Positions 23,518-35,046 of a stretch of DNA of 64,000 nt are shown here, piece after piece; position 1 is the stretch's first letter; each line of letters starts with the position of its first letter. Source of the DNA: Sphaerosporella brunnea (taxonomy: Eukaryota; Ascomycota; Pezizomycetes; Pezizales; Pyronemataceae); assembly GCA_008704415.1 (NCBI GenBank), contig VXIS01000045.1:62001-126000 (forward strand). Reading direction: 5' to 3'. Both the position numbers and the translations under genes were made by a program. The notes under the pieces were generated by a model that was not told where the DNA came from, ran no database searches, and saw only the letters and a program-made list of their open reading frames with translations.

Positions 23518-26051
23518 TCACCTCCTACCCGTCAGCCATTTGTCCGCCGCCAGGAATGACTTGGCCTCGTTCTCCATGACACCTTCCTGTTGCAGAATCT
23601 TGATTCCAGAAACGACCTAGACACATGTCAGCGGCTGTAGTCAAATGAATACAACAGAATACTTACTCCGTCCCACACCCTGAATCCTAGTTCCAAATCA
23701 CCAATGATGTCAATTGCCTGCGGAATCATTTCTCGTAACTTCTCCATATGCTTGCTCTTGACATCATCAGACGTTGGCTCCGACTCGTTGCAAAGCTCAT
23801 CCAGGTACGTCTTTGCCGCAATTCCCAAGCACGCATTTGCTTCGTCGATGAAGGGAAGCCTGAAGGGATGTTAGTGTGTGTGTGTGTTGCGTCCAAAAGA
23901 TGGGCACCCACTTCAGGCCAAGCTCCGCCCAGTCATTCCTCCTCTCCCTCTCCACATCACCGGCCATCAACATATTCACCAAAGTCATCTCGGCAAAGTT
24001 CCTGAGCTCCCGGGTAAGGGCACGGCTGAAGCTGTTGAAGGCCAACAAATTTCGGCTCAATGGGCCAGTGTATCCAATAGGCTTGTGATCCATGTTCACC
24101 AATCCGCAGACTCGAGAAACGAGCATGGTGTTCACTTTGTCTTCCTCTAAATATAGGTCAGTAAGAGATCAGGATTATTGACGATGTATCGTACCGGATC
24201 CACGAGCAGGCGCCCCAGAAAACGATGGGACGAAATTGTCTGGCTTTAGAGCTTTCATGCGAAACAGCTCAAGAGCGATGTACAAGGGCATGATCAGCGA
24301 CTCATCTTCTGTGTCCAGGTTCTTGATGGCGGCAACAAGTGCCTTGCCCCAGGGCGTAAGTTTGTGATTTTCATCGATGAACTTACGCATCTGGAGCATA
24401 CGCCACAGTGCGTTGACTCGGATTTCGTCCTCCGTGTCCAAAAGCTTACGACATTCAGCAGCGCGTTTGCCGTGGATGATTGAGTGTTCATACCTTTTCT
24501 GGGTTCTTTGGAGTGAGGGTCTGGGCGGCGAATGCCTCATCTTCCAAAGAAGTGATACAGAAAGCGAATTCACCCCATTGCTACTAGTAGATTAGCGAGA
24601 GTCCCCGTCGACACGGGGCTGTAGCCACCTTCTGCTTATCCATCACAGGTCCCCAAAAATCCTCCCGCACGTTCCACTTCTGAGCCACCTCCGAGGGGTA
24701 GGGGATCTCCTTGTGAACCAAAGTCTTGGGAAGATTCGGCTCGAACCAATTGTAAACCTTGACCTCACGGTTGAGCCAGTATCTGTGCATAGACTTTGCG
24801 AGGAGAGACAGAGATTCGGTCCTAGTCGCGTTCAACGAGGTCAAGAATTTCTTGAATTCATCGGACTCGTTGTTGTCCAGGGGTGGCATCTGAATGTATT
24901 CCCCAGTCGTGATCATGTCCAACACCTGCGTGCCGATCATGCCGCGAGAAAGGTAGAAATAGAGCTCCTCGGGCAACCGCTGGCCAATGAACTCATGAAC
25001 ATCATTGGGCGATTCTTGGAAGTCCATCTGTTCTACTTTGCCGTCCTCAGTCATGACGACATGGTGCTTGATAGCTGCCCTCGCTTTCTTAAACTTCTCC
25101 AAGTATGCGGCTTGATCGGGATGATTGTTGATTGCAGCACCAACGGTGCGATGTCTCTTGATCATGGCAACAGCATCGGAAAACTGTGCATTTGAGGTCT
25201 CCAGCGGGGGGAAGGTACGGTAGAACGAGCATCCCGAAAGAAGAACGGCATCGACAAATTGGTCAGGAGACAGCTGCACATCGCTGCGAAGCCTGGACTT
25301 GCTGACATGCTGGAAATGGCCGGTGCCAATATTCAAGCTGACAATCAATTTCTCAATGTCGAAAAGGAACATCTCCGAGCTTCCGTAAACGGCATCTACA
25401 TATCCATGCTTCTCGAGGTATGCGAGCTATTATCCCTCCATCAACACACGCACTGTCCGAGCAATATGCAGAATGGGCCCTACCTGCGGCCAAGCGGCAT
25501 AAGGAGCGACCTGGAATTGAACCTTCTCATCCCGGAGAATCCTCATCACCATACGGTAAAGCTCCGGCGCGGTTATGACCCCCGCCGCACCAAAAGTTTC
25601 CACCGCCGGCTGAGCCTCCCCTCTGTCGTAGAGCTCCCATGCCCGAGAACGGAGCTTCATAGATTCATCTGGAATGGAGAACGGCTTTTCAGAGGGTGTG
25701 AGAAGGATACCGTGGAAGACGAAGATGGGCTTGATTCCAGCCTCGCGGAGCTCTCGTACGTCTTGCTGGATGCTAGCCTTCAGACTGAACGGGAATCCCC
25801 CCAGCGCTGCAACCAGAGGTTCCTTGACTGGCAGCGAAAGCGCCTTCTGAATGTAGTGGTGGGCATCAATTCCAATCGCCGAATCTTTGAGTACGGAGAT
25901 CGGGAGCATCTGAGCTCTGCCGTTCGCTTGTGACCAAGCATCGAAGGTTCCTGCGGAACGGGCAGCTGTAGGGCCTGTGGTCCGAACTGTCAGCTCACAA
26001 ACAGCAGACAGTGCAGCCAAAGGACAGGAGAGCTTGGTACGCACTAGGCAT
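23518..26051 (-). CDS. MKT1: Mkt1-type PIN/XPG-like post-transcriptional regulator
   Basis: Eight exons (26045-26051, 25484-25974, 24629-25426, 24494-24580, 24195-24444, 23912-24146, 23667-23859, 23518-23616) encode 719 aa. Exon 1 is 7 nt (ATGCCTA, donor GTGCGT) and joins to read MPSPTAARSAGTFDAWSQ. The N-terminal PIN/XPG-like region includes GIDAHHYIQKAL, IKPIFVFHGI and LAYLEKHGYVDAVYGSSE. The Mkt1 middle and C-terminal domains follow (WGEFAFCITSLEDEAFAAQ, GYTGPLSRNLLAFNSF, LKLPFIDEANACLGIAAKTY). In yeast Mkt1 acts with Pbp1 in the cytoplasm on HO and mitochondrial-protein mRNAs, and it is named for maintenance of killer M2 dsRNA. The XPG-like acidic site looks incomplete, as is usual for this family. 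Intron 4 (49 nt) was placed to restore NPEK/LLDTEDE. Confidence 0.9.
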
Positions 26052-26721
26052 CGCAACGGTCATGGTCAATGACAGCAGTGTCTATCGGGGTACTGGGGTG
26101 TGAGTAGGAGGGTATCGAAACCGAGAAAGGAAAGGAAGCGGAATTTTGGGCCAGCCGAGTAAACGCTGGAGAAAAGAAGACGAAATCACGAAGAGGAAGG
26201 GGGCAGGGGTAGAGTGAAGAGAATAAGATGGAGACGGGGGTGGAGGAGTGATGGAGAAGGGGAGCGTTGAGAGCAATGGGTGGAAAGCGGGCTAGAGGGA
26301 AACGTTTATCGTTAAGAGCAGTGGTGGTTTGTAGGCGAATTCGGGGGCGCCCCACCCAAGCAGCAGAGCCTCAACCTTAATGCAACCCACTTCTGAGCAC
26401 ACGCAGCAGCGAAGGCGATGACTTCTCAGCCTGTACTTTGTTTTCTATGCAGGTGCGGTGAGCGACCTACAAAAATTCATACACACAGAGAGGACCCTGA
26501 GTTGTACAGTAAATAGTGCAAAACGCATCCCGCTGCTCGGGCCCGTCAAATAGAGCTGACGTTATCTTATCACCCCGCTTGGTAGATACAAGATCCATAT
26601 CATCGATATCACTGTTGCATCAAACGACAGTGGGTATACGAAAGGCGCATCATAGTCTTCTAGACTTACACTGCCTCTTTCTTCTTGCACAAACACCAAA
26701 CGAGCTGTTGAGACTGCCACG
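26052..26721. promoter_or_regulatory. Divergent promoter, MKT1 / 2OG oxygenase
   Basis: 670-bp head-to-head spacer. The MKT1-proximal half is pyrimidine-rich on its coding strand (26090-26290). Nothing else recognised. Confidence 0.35.
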
Positions 26722-27833
26722 ATGTCTAAGGCTGCTGCGCCAATCGATGTCATAACCCTCGAGGACACCGAGGAGTGCGCCCAGAAGCTCCTCGAGGCGG
26801 CGAAGACATTGGGATTCGTCTACATTACTCTGAAGGGCACGGACATCACCCAGCAGGAGGTATCAGAAATGTTCGAGATTGTATGCATCTAAGTACTCTT
26901 CATGGGCAACACAAAAAACTCCGAGTCTGACATGCCTTCGGCAGTCCAAGCAATTCTTTGCGAGTCCCGAGTCCGAGAAAGCCAGCATCTCCATCTCCGC
27001 CGATAACAAAGGCTGGTCTGGAATGCTATCCGAGACTCTGGATCCACCGAACCAGAAGCGCGGAGATTTCAAGCAGTACGTAGGGACCAACATTGATCAA
27101 GAGCGGGTAATTCCGCTGACGTGCCGGCCACAGGGCTATGAACTTTGGCGAATTCACGGCGTCAGGTGAGCCGCAGCAACCAATCACGGCGGCGCTATCT
27201 CCGCACATCCCTGCGATCGCCGCCTTCTCCGCCCAATGCGCCGCACTCTCCCGCCGCATTATGCGTCTGTTTGCGCAAGCCCTCAAAATCGCCCCCGATG
27301 CTGGAGGCAAGGAGTATTTTACAGCCTGTCACACTTCAGCCAATGGTCCTTCAGGTTCGATAATGCGCCTGCTCTATTATCCCGCCGCGCCGCCCGACTT
27401 TGATCCCGCCAGTGACATCCGCGCAGGTGCGCACAGCGACTATGGATCCCTCACCTTGCTGTTTCAGCACCGCAACGAAACTGGGCTCGAGATACTGTCA
27501 CCAAACGGCGGGTGGAACCCGGTTCCCGTGGTGCCAGAGGCGATCTGTGTCAACATTGGGGATCTGCTGAGCTATTGGACAGGCGGGCTGTTGAGGAGCA
27601 CAATACATCGGGTTGTCGTTCCAAAGGACCAGAATGGGGACTTGGACAAGGCAGAACGCTATTCAATGGTGTACTTCTGTCATCCCGTGGATACGACGCC
27701 ACTGGTTGTGATTCCGAGTGAGATGGTGAGGGCGCGCGGTGGCCGTGGCGCCAATGACACTGAACGGAAAGTGTTGACCGCGGCGGAGCATTTAAAGAGT
27801 AGGCTGGCTGCCACGTATGGTTGGAAGAATTGA
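26722..27833 (+). CDS. 2-oxoglutarate/Fe(II)-dependent oxygenase (isopenicillin-N-synthase-like)
   Basis: Three exons (26722-26880, 26945-27075, 27134-27833) give 329 aa. The DIOX_N region opens with DVITLED..CAQKLLEAAKTLGFVYI and includes KGWSGMLSETLDPPNQKRGD and FKQAMNFGEF across the second junction. The jelly-roll core carries the iron triad H197-x-D199 (AHSDYGSLTLLFQ) and H255 (STIHRVVVP), with R272-x-S274 (RYSMVYF) for the 2-oxoglutarate carboxylate. All key residues are present, so it should be active. Substrate unknown: such stand-alone fungal members hydroxylate or desaturate small molecules. No biosynthetic cluster surrounds it. Cytosolic; no signal peptide seen. Confidence 0.9.
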
Positions 27834-29032
27834 TTCAAGCAGTATTCTCACTCTGTAACCGGAACCAATTCAAGCCGTTTGATTTGCAAAAAGCCTGAAA
27901 ACTGTGATTGCTCCAACTTAACTGATCCGTTTTGCTTGGATTCAGGCTCTCGCACGGATTTTGGCCCCTTGGGGGCCGGAGCGTTCGCTAGGACAAATGT
28001 TTGGCCTGAGTAAATGCTGATAGTGATGCAGTTGAGAGAAGGAGGGGTGTATCGACACACCGGGGCGACACCTGACGGCGACGGCGACACTCCATGAGAT
28101 CGCGAGCATCGGATATCCACCAGAAGGGCTAGGGTCCCTCTTGTCTCCATTCACATGAAGTGTCTCTACGCTCCTGAAACCTTACTGCATTTCTGTTACT
28201 CTATCGCACCATCTTGGGGGATGCCGAGTGCTGAGTAATGAATCGCCAAGACAACGCCAACGCCAACGCCAAACCACTCCACAGAACTTCCATCCATCCC
28301 AGCTTTCTTCTTCACACCTCACCACCACACACCACCATGAACAGCAGGTGCGTACCCCACCAATCCCCCCATCTCTACTTACAACATGATGAGCAAAAGA
28401 GTTCTGCAATTCCGACGCGCCAGACCAGCCCTGCAAGTTGCCCGCGGATAACCCCCACCCGGTTTCGGCCGGAATCGGTGGGTTTTCGTGTTCGGTGTGT
28501 CTTGCGGTTTGTCTGGCTGACATGACGGATTAATCCCAAATCTACACTTGATCTGACACCATTTTCCTTCGGCTGTTTATTTTTTTTTTCCTTTCCAAAA
28601 TTAAACGTTTGTTGTAAATGGAGGCTAATGCGCGCGGAAAGATCCAGTGTTGTAGGAAGTACCTGTTCGACGAGACGATACGGATGATGGAAGATGTGTA
28701 TTTAGAATCGAATTGTTTTGCACATGGAATTGCGCTCGAACTCTGTTCCTGGTGAAGGAGATCCGCAGTGAAGATTGACTGTTGCTGGTTTTTTTTTCTC
28801 ATCAACTGTCACTACCGGTCCCATGTGATATTTGCAGAATGCATTCAACAAATCTTTCATCAATCCCCAACTATCCAAATTAGAGTGCCAATACAATCTA
28901 CGCACGCTTTCCCACGTCAAATTCCTTCAATACACACAAAACATTAGTATCATCAAAACATTACGCCGAGCATGCCAATGCAGAAGATTCCTAGAACGCC
29001 AAGAGAAGAAACCAAAGCATTTTTACACCATT
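27834..29032. other. Intergenic; possible short spliced ORF
   Basis: 1.2 kb with no recognised family. A (CAACGC)n-like stretch lies near 28255-28272. At 28337 a well-placed ATG (CACCACC-ATG) with donor AG/GTGCGT could splice to 28400 and encode a 20-residue basic peptide ending at a TAA near 28454. It has no support beyond splice-site form, and I do not call it a gene. Confidence 0.25.
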
Positions 29033-30442
29033 TTACCAAAACTTCCATCCTCTCGGACTTCGAGCCCGCTTGATAGGCTCGGGGCTATTCCCGCGCTTCT
29101 CCAAACTCCTGGCTGGACTCGCCGACCTCGGTACCAACCATGGCTTCGGGCTTGCCCTCCCATTGTTGGGCGTCGGGATCCTCGGCGGCACTATGCTCTC
29201 CAGCTTTGCCATATCAATCTTCATTGGCGGCGTTTCCGTCCACTCCTGCCTCATCACCTGTCTCGAAATACTGAGGGGGTCCGTGGCCGCGCGCTGAGGA
29301 ACCAGAGGCGGCGGCGGTGCAGCTTCAATGGCTCCTCTTCTAGACAGCTTGGGGGGTTCTGGCTCCGGGCCCTCTTCTACCGGCAGAAATTCCGGAAAAC
29401 CGATGTCCACAACGCTGTCGATGCGGCAGGAAACCACCGGGTTTTTGAGCTCGGACGTCACCACCTCTTTCCCAAAATCCTGGTGCGAGAACTCTTCGAT
29501 CGTTGGCTCGGACACTTGGGTCACGTCGTCAATGATCGTTACGCCATCCCAAGTCGGAGCCGTCTCGCACGGTGACAACACTGTCGTGGTGTCCGTACAC
29601 GACTGCCAATCCCTATCATCCACCTCTCGCTCGTCATCGACGGCATGGTTTTCGAAAACCTCGTCTTGTTCACCTCGGAGGGAGGACCATCGTGTTTCTT
29701 CCGTGAAGGCATCGGTGATGCAGGACATGGGCGATATAGCAGAAACAGGTTGTTTTGGGTCTCGTGGCATGAGTCGCTGGATCGGAGGCCAATCTATGGG
29801 ACTGTCCTCTGCTATGAATGTCCTTGGAACAGCTGTAAATGTGCGTTAGTTATCATTCCCCGCAGCCGTTAACAATCAGCGCACTTACTCATATTGCCAG
29901 TATTCACCGCCTGCAATTGACTCAGTCGGCTCGAAAACTTGCTGTTCCTCCTCACTCCGCTCTGACGTTTGAGGAACGGTGCGGGCGTCTGAATCTCTGT
30001 GGGCGTAGGCATATCCTCCAGCAACAGCCCGAACGGAACCTCCATGCTCGTCGATGAAAGCACCCGTTCGAGCTTCTTGAACATATCCTCCACGGGGGTA
30101 TCCTGATCGTCTTCATCACTCCCCTCCTCACTCTCTTCTTCTTCTCTGTGCTGCACCTGCTCAAGCTTCCCCTCTTCCCCCTCCTTAAACTGCGGCGGTT
30201 TCGGTGTGAGAGGCGTGTACATATATCCGCCGATGATCTGTGACACCGCCGAGGAGCACGACAGAGCGGACATGTCGTTGTTGACACCCAGCAACGTCGG
30301 TACGTTTACATCGGAGGTTTTCAGTCGTGGCAGCCCGCCAGCAGGCTGACTTTTAATTTTGAGTGGTGCCCATTCCGCGGTCGGAGCCGTCTGTGTTTCT
30401 GTTGTTTAACTATGCGTCAGCACTTGAAGAAGTCAGACGGAC

Positions 30443-30487
<45 letters not shown>

Positions 30488-30540
30488 CCGTCCCGGGCCG
30501 CAGTTTCTTATGCAGGGCAACATAGCATACCTGTAGCCAT
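29033..30540 (-). CDS. Unrecognised protein, 439 aa, low complexity
   Basis: Three exons are proposed: 30531-30540, 29889-30398 and 29033-29832. Exon 1 is 10 nt (ATGGCTACAG). The 131-nt first intron contains a 41-nt homopolymer (A on this strand) and ends CAACAG. The frame then reads MATETQTAPTAEWAPLKIKS. The second intron is canonical (GTAAGT, branch CTAAC). I recognise no domain. The protein has an acidic central patch (EEEESEEGSDEDDQDTP), a VPFGLLLEDMPTPTE segment, a Ser/Pro/Arg-rich C-terminus (SPARSLEKRGNSPEPIKRAR) and ends RGWKFW. No signal peptide or membrane segment is evident. The coding evidence is frame continuity across three exons and clean splice sites. The start exon is the least certain part; a start at the internal ATG near 30267 is the alternative. 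Confidence 0.6.
30447..30487. repeat. 41-T homopolymer inside an intron
   Basis: An uninterrupted run of 41 T on the plus strand. It falls in the first intron of the minus-strand gene, where it reads as poly-A between the donor GTATGC and a GTGCTGACG branch-like site. It could be a retroposed poly-A tail or simple slippage. Run length may also be affected by sequencing. Confidence 0.8.
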
Positions 30541-32003
30541 ATTATGTTTTTGCTTTCTGAACGAACTGGTGGCGTTGTTCGCAATATGCAGCGTAAGCTG
30601 TGAACCTCGAGAGCAGAAGATATCGAAGCGGAGAAAGGACCAATATTCACAGAGGCAGCCTGCAATCAACACACGCACATGTACAAAAAAATTCTGCACA
30701 ACCAAGGGGGACCTGCTCTTTTTTATCCTATCCGCCACTGGGTGGGGGGTGCCTCCAAAATTAAAAATACTCGGCGAACGAAAAACAAAGCCGGTAGATA
30801 TCTGCACTCTGCTGCTCTTGAGAAGGTCACTGGCGCCCAGGACTAGCCAGGAAAAACAAAGGAAACCGCCCGTGCAATTGGATGCGGGGGCAAACCGTCT
30901 GCACGTGGGACATCATAAGGCATGGGAAAGCCACAGCTGAACCTTGGTGGCCAATTCTTCTCAAAATGCAATACGTAGAATTCTCTCTCTCTCTCGCGCT
31001 CTCTTTTCTTCTTTGCCTCACGCAGGAACAGGAACCAAATGGGCCGTGGCTTTCCGCACGCACTCTGCTCGGCTTGTCGTTCCATGTAGAACATGATCGC
31101 CAGTGCTCTGCTCTAGCTTGGGCGCTTAGCAACCCCTCAACCCCATCGGCTCGGCGCAGAAAGCAGCTGCTTCAGAGCGTCAAATTGCAGCATCTATGTA
31201 ATTTCACCCTTCAGCTGCCCCGAGTGCAGTGCAGTCCGGATCATGGCTGATGACGCACGTCGATTCGTCCGCACGTAGCTGCCGGCTGTGCCAACCCAGC
31301 ATCATGCACGTGCGTGCGTGCTTTGAAACAGCAGGTGCGGAAACGTTTCCTACGTTTCGGGGACGCTTCCCTTCCCCGCAAATCGTGCTCGGCCGATCTG
31401 GGCGACATGACGGTGAGCTTGCCGTATCTATGCCCACCAGAAAAAAATAAGAGAAGGCATAAAAGACGAGTTAAAAGTTCAACGCCCATCTAACGTTCAC
31501 AACTGCATGTCACCGTGCTGTGGAGTCGGCTAACACTCAGAAATCGTCTGGATAGCCAAGGGACACTTGAAGGGAGCCGCGACGTCAACTAGGTAGGTAG
31601 AGTGCAAGAACCAACGACGAGAGCATACATACACATGCTTGTTGACAATCCGGTGCAAACCACAAGACCACACTCGGGACTACGAGCGATCGACACCAGC
31701 GGAAACAAAACAATGGAGGTCTGCCGGAGTTTTGACATGGTAGGCGTTTTGGAAGTGACAGAGGCTGGTTACTCAAGCTCGGAGCATCCACCAATCATCT
31801 CACATCTCAACTCGTCCATTGCAAGCAGAAGTGACTTTTTTACCGAAGCTTTGTTCCCGTGGAGAATGCTTTGTCAATTGCCTGCTAGAAAACAAACGCC
31901 TCCATCAAATCTCGGTAGGAAGCGATCAAATCCCCCACCCAGACATCAAGAACCCCCAAGTTAACAAAGCCATCCTTCCACAGAAAGTCGTCGACAAAGC
32001 CTG
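30541..32003. other. Intergenic, no gene seen
   Basis: 1.46 kb between two minus-strand genes. It contains a CT microsatellite (near 30981-31012) and several GCACGTGCGTGCGTG-type stretches near 31305. No recognisable coding sequence or inverted-repeat element. Confidence 0.35.
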
Positions 32004-32981
32004 TCATCTAGCGAGCTGTCGGCCTCTCGCCGGAACACCACCACCATCATCGAGATCGCCCGTGAGAGCTCGACGTTCGGCGAGAACTTCGTCGCTCAAC
32101 CCTATGTTGTGCGGGTTTGCGACCCTTCTCGGCCCACATTTGAGGATCTCCTCGATGAAGTATTCCTCCGTCATCCGGCCGATCACCATGGTGCTCCCCT
32201 CGTGCACATGCCTCGGAAGCTTCATCCTGACATTGTATCCGTCTTGGCTCAACAACTTGGCAAGACGGAACGCCTCCACCAGGACTTTCTTCTCGTACTG
32301 GGTGACTTTTTTCTCTTCAGCGTTGTTGGGGTTGCCGCTGTGGCCATCCGAGGGGTGGCCATCCGAGGGGTCGACAGGAGCGCTTGGTCCGAGAGGCGTG
32401 TATGAGGGACGCTGAGGAAGTATCCTGGAGGGAGGAACGTACGTGCCGGGATGAATTGTAGAAGGGCGTGTGCCGGGGTGTGTGGGAATATTGACAAAAG
32501 AAACCGCAGGAGCATCTAGCCGCACCCAACCATCCTCTCGCGAAGGAGAAAGCGGGCGGATATACGTGCCCTGTGTCTGGAGGTGGGCGGAGGGCGAAAC
32601 TCTCTCCGGAGGAGAAGCGTGAGCCATCGGCGTCGGACTGTCATCCCTATCACCCGGCGCAGGCACCATTCCTCTGGCGATAGCAACGCCATCATCTGCT
32701 TCCGGGTTTCCAATTAACCGCCTCCAAGCGGTCACGGTGAATTTGGAAACTAGGAGTGCAGTGAACGCAATGGGGACGGAAGTCTGAATGGCGCCCGTGA
32801 CCGGAGTCGGGTTCGTGACGCTCCAGATCCTCGGGAGCCTGTTGAGGTTGATCTTTTTGCCGTCACGAATGAAGATCTTCGAGATGTCCAGAAGCAGCTC
32901 ATCTGGTCGGGGTTCCCCTATATTGGCGATTTCCAGCTGGGTTAACCGGATGGTCGTGGGACGCATTCCGATGGGGTACAT
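32004..32981 (-). CDS. Unrecognised proline-rich protein, 325 aa
   Basis: Single-exon frame starting MYPIGMRPTTIRLTQLEIAN. I recognise no family. Residues ~60-82 (VTGAIQTSVPIAFTALLVSK) are hydrophobic enough for one membrane segment. The middle (about 90-215) is Pro/Ser-rich with a duplicated PSDGH unit that matches a 12-bp tandem DNA duplication. The C-terminal ~100 residues look folded (EKKVLVEAFRLAKLLSQDGY, EEYFIEEILKCGPR). An AG acceptor lies just upstream (…CATACAG at about 33000), so a further 5' exon is possible, but no convincing one was found. It could be an effector-like or lineage-specific protein; this is open. Confidence 0.5.
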   Translation of the reverse strand: MYPIGMRPTTIRLTQLEIANIGEPRPDELLLDISKIFIRDGKKINLNRLPRIWSVTNPTPVTGAIQTSVPIAFTALLVSKFTVTAWRRLIGNPEADDGVAIARGMVPAPGDRDDSPTPMAHASPPERVSPSAHLQTQGTYIRPLSPSREDGWVRLDAPAVSFVNIPTHPGTRPSTIHPGTYVPPSRILPQRPSYTPLGPSAPVDPSDGHPSDGHSGNPNNAEEKKVTQYEKKVLVEAFRLAKLLSQDGYNVRMKLPRHVHEGSTMVIGRMTEEYFIEEILKCGPRRVANPHNIGLSDEVLAERRALTGDLDDGGGVPARGRQLAR

Positions 32982-33680
32982 GTTGGTTGTGATGCCGGCT
33001 GTATGAGGGTAAGGAGGTTTTGGTGGGTATTAGGTGGTGGTGATGAAACCGGTGGTGGGGAGGAAACCAGCGGTGGGTAGAGGGATGGATAAGAAGAGGG
33101 AGAGATAGGGACTGGGCTTTATAAGGCAATCCCCACACGACGGACGACGAGAGCGACTGCTGTTCACTTCGGGATTCACACGGCCCTATACACAATGTCA
33201 CTCGGCCATCAAGAACGTGCGGGCTGGCGGTGGTCCACGGCGGGGACGGACTATGGCCACCTCCGAGAGCTCTAAAGGGTACAAAGAAGGAACTGATGTG
33301 ATAATCGTGTAGATTTTTATATGATTACCAAGTCCCAGGGTCCCCTGGGCCCTTTTCTCGTCGTGAGATCCGTGGCTCCTCACCATGGGGAACCCCTCCT
33401 GTATCTGAGGGAGCTCAGAGTGTGGTTAATCCGTCCAGCCACATTTTCCATCCGTTAATACACATAATATTTCGACAACCAAGCCCCTTCTCCCAGCTGC
33501 TGATCTCCAACAATTCCACGAACCGCACGTTGGCAAGTAAATCACTTTGTCGACCCCTTGTGAAGCAGCCTAGCTCTTGGCTAAGAGAAAGCTTTACAAT
33601 GAGTCCATAAACTTAGGCAAGGAGTCCTCACCATTTAGAAAGGCCAGTGGACAAGTATTACGTTCCGACTGGGCTGATGC

Positions 33681-34573
33681 TAGTGTTGGGCACGAGACGA
33701 GACGAGACGAGATCTGAACACGGCCCGGGATGTCTCGTCTCGTGGAGAGAAAAGTCTCGCGGGCGCGGGACATGGACGTCAGGCCCGGCGAGTACCCGGG
33801 CCTACCATGCACGTGAGGCCTTGGAGTGGAGTTCGGTCGTTCCATTTAAATGCTATTACTCTATACATTGTCCTCCTCAGCTGCCCATTCGCCCTCGTTC
33901 ACCCAGTATGCCACTTCGTCTTCGCGCTCCCATTCTTCCACATCTGGCTGTCCGATCCAATTCTGCACAAGAAGAAGGATGTTCGCGGTGCTGTCCCCCA
34001 GCCTGTTTCGCTTTTTGGTAATAATATCACCTGTTCATAGGCCGGTCAACAATCACACGGTCAGCAAAGGAAATTCAGCGGAATACCTGCGCGAAAGAAT
34101 AGCCTTTCAGCTGGTACACTACTGGCGGGTATTGACAGATAGTGCCGAGCCATGTCTGCTAAACCACGGGGATAGCGTTGCCCATACAGCGTCCACCATT
34201 CTATACCATGGCGGCTTCGGGGGTTCCTCTAACCACTGGGCAGTTTCAGAGCGCTTGCCGAGCAGGTTCCCGGACACCGGGGGCCGGGCCAAATAACTGC
34301 TGGAAGGGATCGCACGCACCTTATATCCTCTTCTCGTCTCACTCTCGTGCACTCAGCCCTAGATCCGAACCCTACATCAACGGATGGCCAACGGATCAGG
34401 GCACACGGATCTAGTCAACACGCATAGCACATCATTACTCATCACTCACGAGTACCCGGGCCTGATCGCCGCTTAATCAGATCCGTCCCGGGATATCTCG
34501 TCTCGTCCAGAAAAAACGTTCGTCTCGCTCGTCATTTAGGCCCGGGACGAGTACCCGGGATATCTCGGCACTA
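33681..34573. mobile_element. Non-autonomous hAT-like transposon with 8-bp TSD
   Basis: Ends TAGTGTTGGGCACGAGACG (left) and CGGCACTA (right) are flanked by a perfect direct 8-bp duplication GCTGATGC at 33673-33680 and 34574-34581. The sub-terminal DNA on both sides carries repeated CGAGACGAG/CTCGTCTCG units, and CGAGTACCCGGG occurs near 33789, 34448 and 34550, so the last ~120 bp of each side are related in inverted order. An 8-bp duplication and a TAGTG/CACTA end are hAT superfamily hallmarks. No frame resembles a transposase, so it depends on a copy elsewhere. The exact duplication implies fairly recent insertion. Confidence 0.82.
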
Positions 34574-35034
34574 GCTGATGCCATGAGCAAGCGGGAGCTA
34601 CCGCCCAGTGTGGGTGCTGAGGGGGGGCCAGCCACGCCGCGAAGGCTCCCATATACCCTCTTTCCTCCAACAATGTTTAGTCAGAAGAACATTAAAGCTG
34701 AGGAGCAAGCAAAGGTTGCGTTTCCGGGCGGCGGTGCGTCACCATGTCGGTATCTTGCTGGCTGTCACAGGATCATGTTTCTGATATAAATTGTAAACAC
34801 TTCCCGCGCACGTGGTCCTTTCACTGGCAACTCCTCGATCTCCGTGGTTTGCTGTGTCTCTGAAGGCAAGAACCAAGTGCCGCCCCCACGGCAAATGAAG
34901 TCGGCCACCAGTCACCTTGCCAGTGGTTCCACTGTTCCCAAGTACAGATGGAGAAAAACAGTCCAAGCGAAGCTCCATGATGGCCTGTTCCTCAGGCTCC
35001 CACCAAAACCCATGGTCATCCACCGAGTTCTGTG

Positions 35035-35046
35035 CCCCCCCCCCCC
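35035..35046. repeat. C12 tract with shared flanks
   Basis: GTTCTGTG, then 12 C, then TTCATCTCTCTTT. The same context (TCTGTG, C13, TTCTCTCTCTTT) forms the start of an intron at 59426, and a related GTTCTGTTCCCT-C12 tract starts the intron at 36544. This copy lies outside any gene that I can support. Confidence 0.6.

Noticed and set aside
33850..34296. 148-codon frame inside the 893-bp element
   Set aside because: No resemblance to hAT transposase (no hATC dimerisation motif or zinc finger), and the element is too short to encode one.
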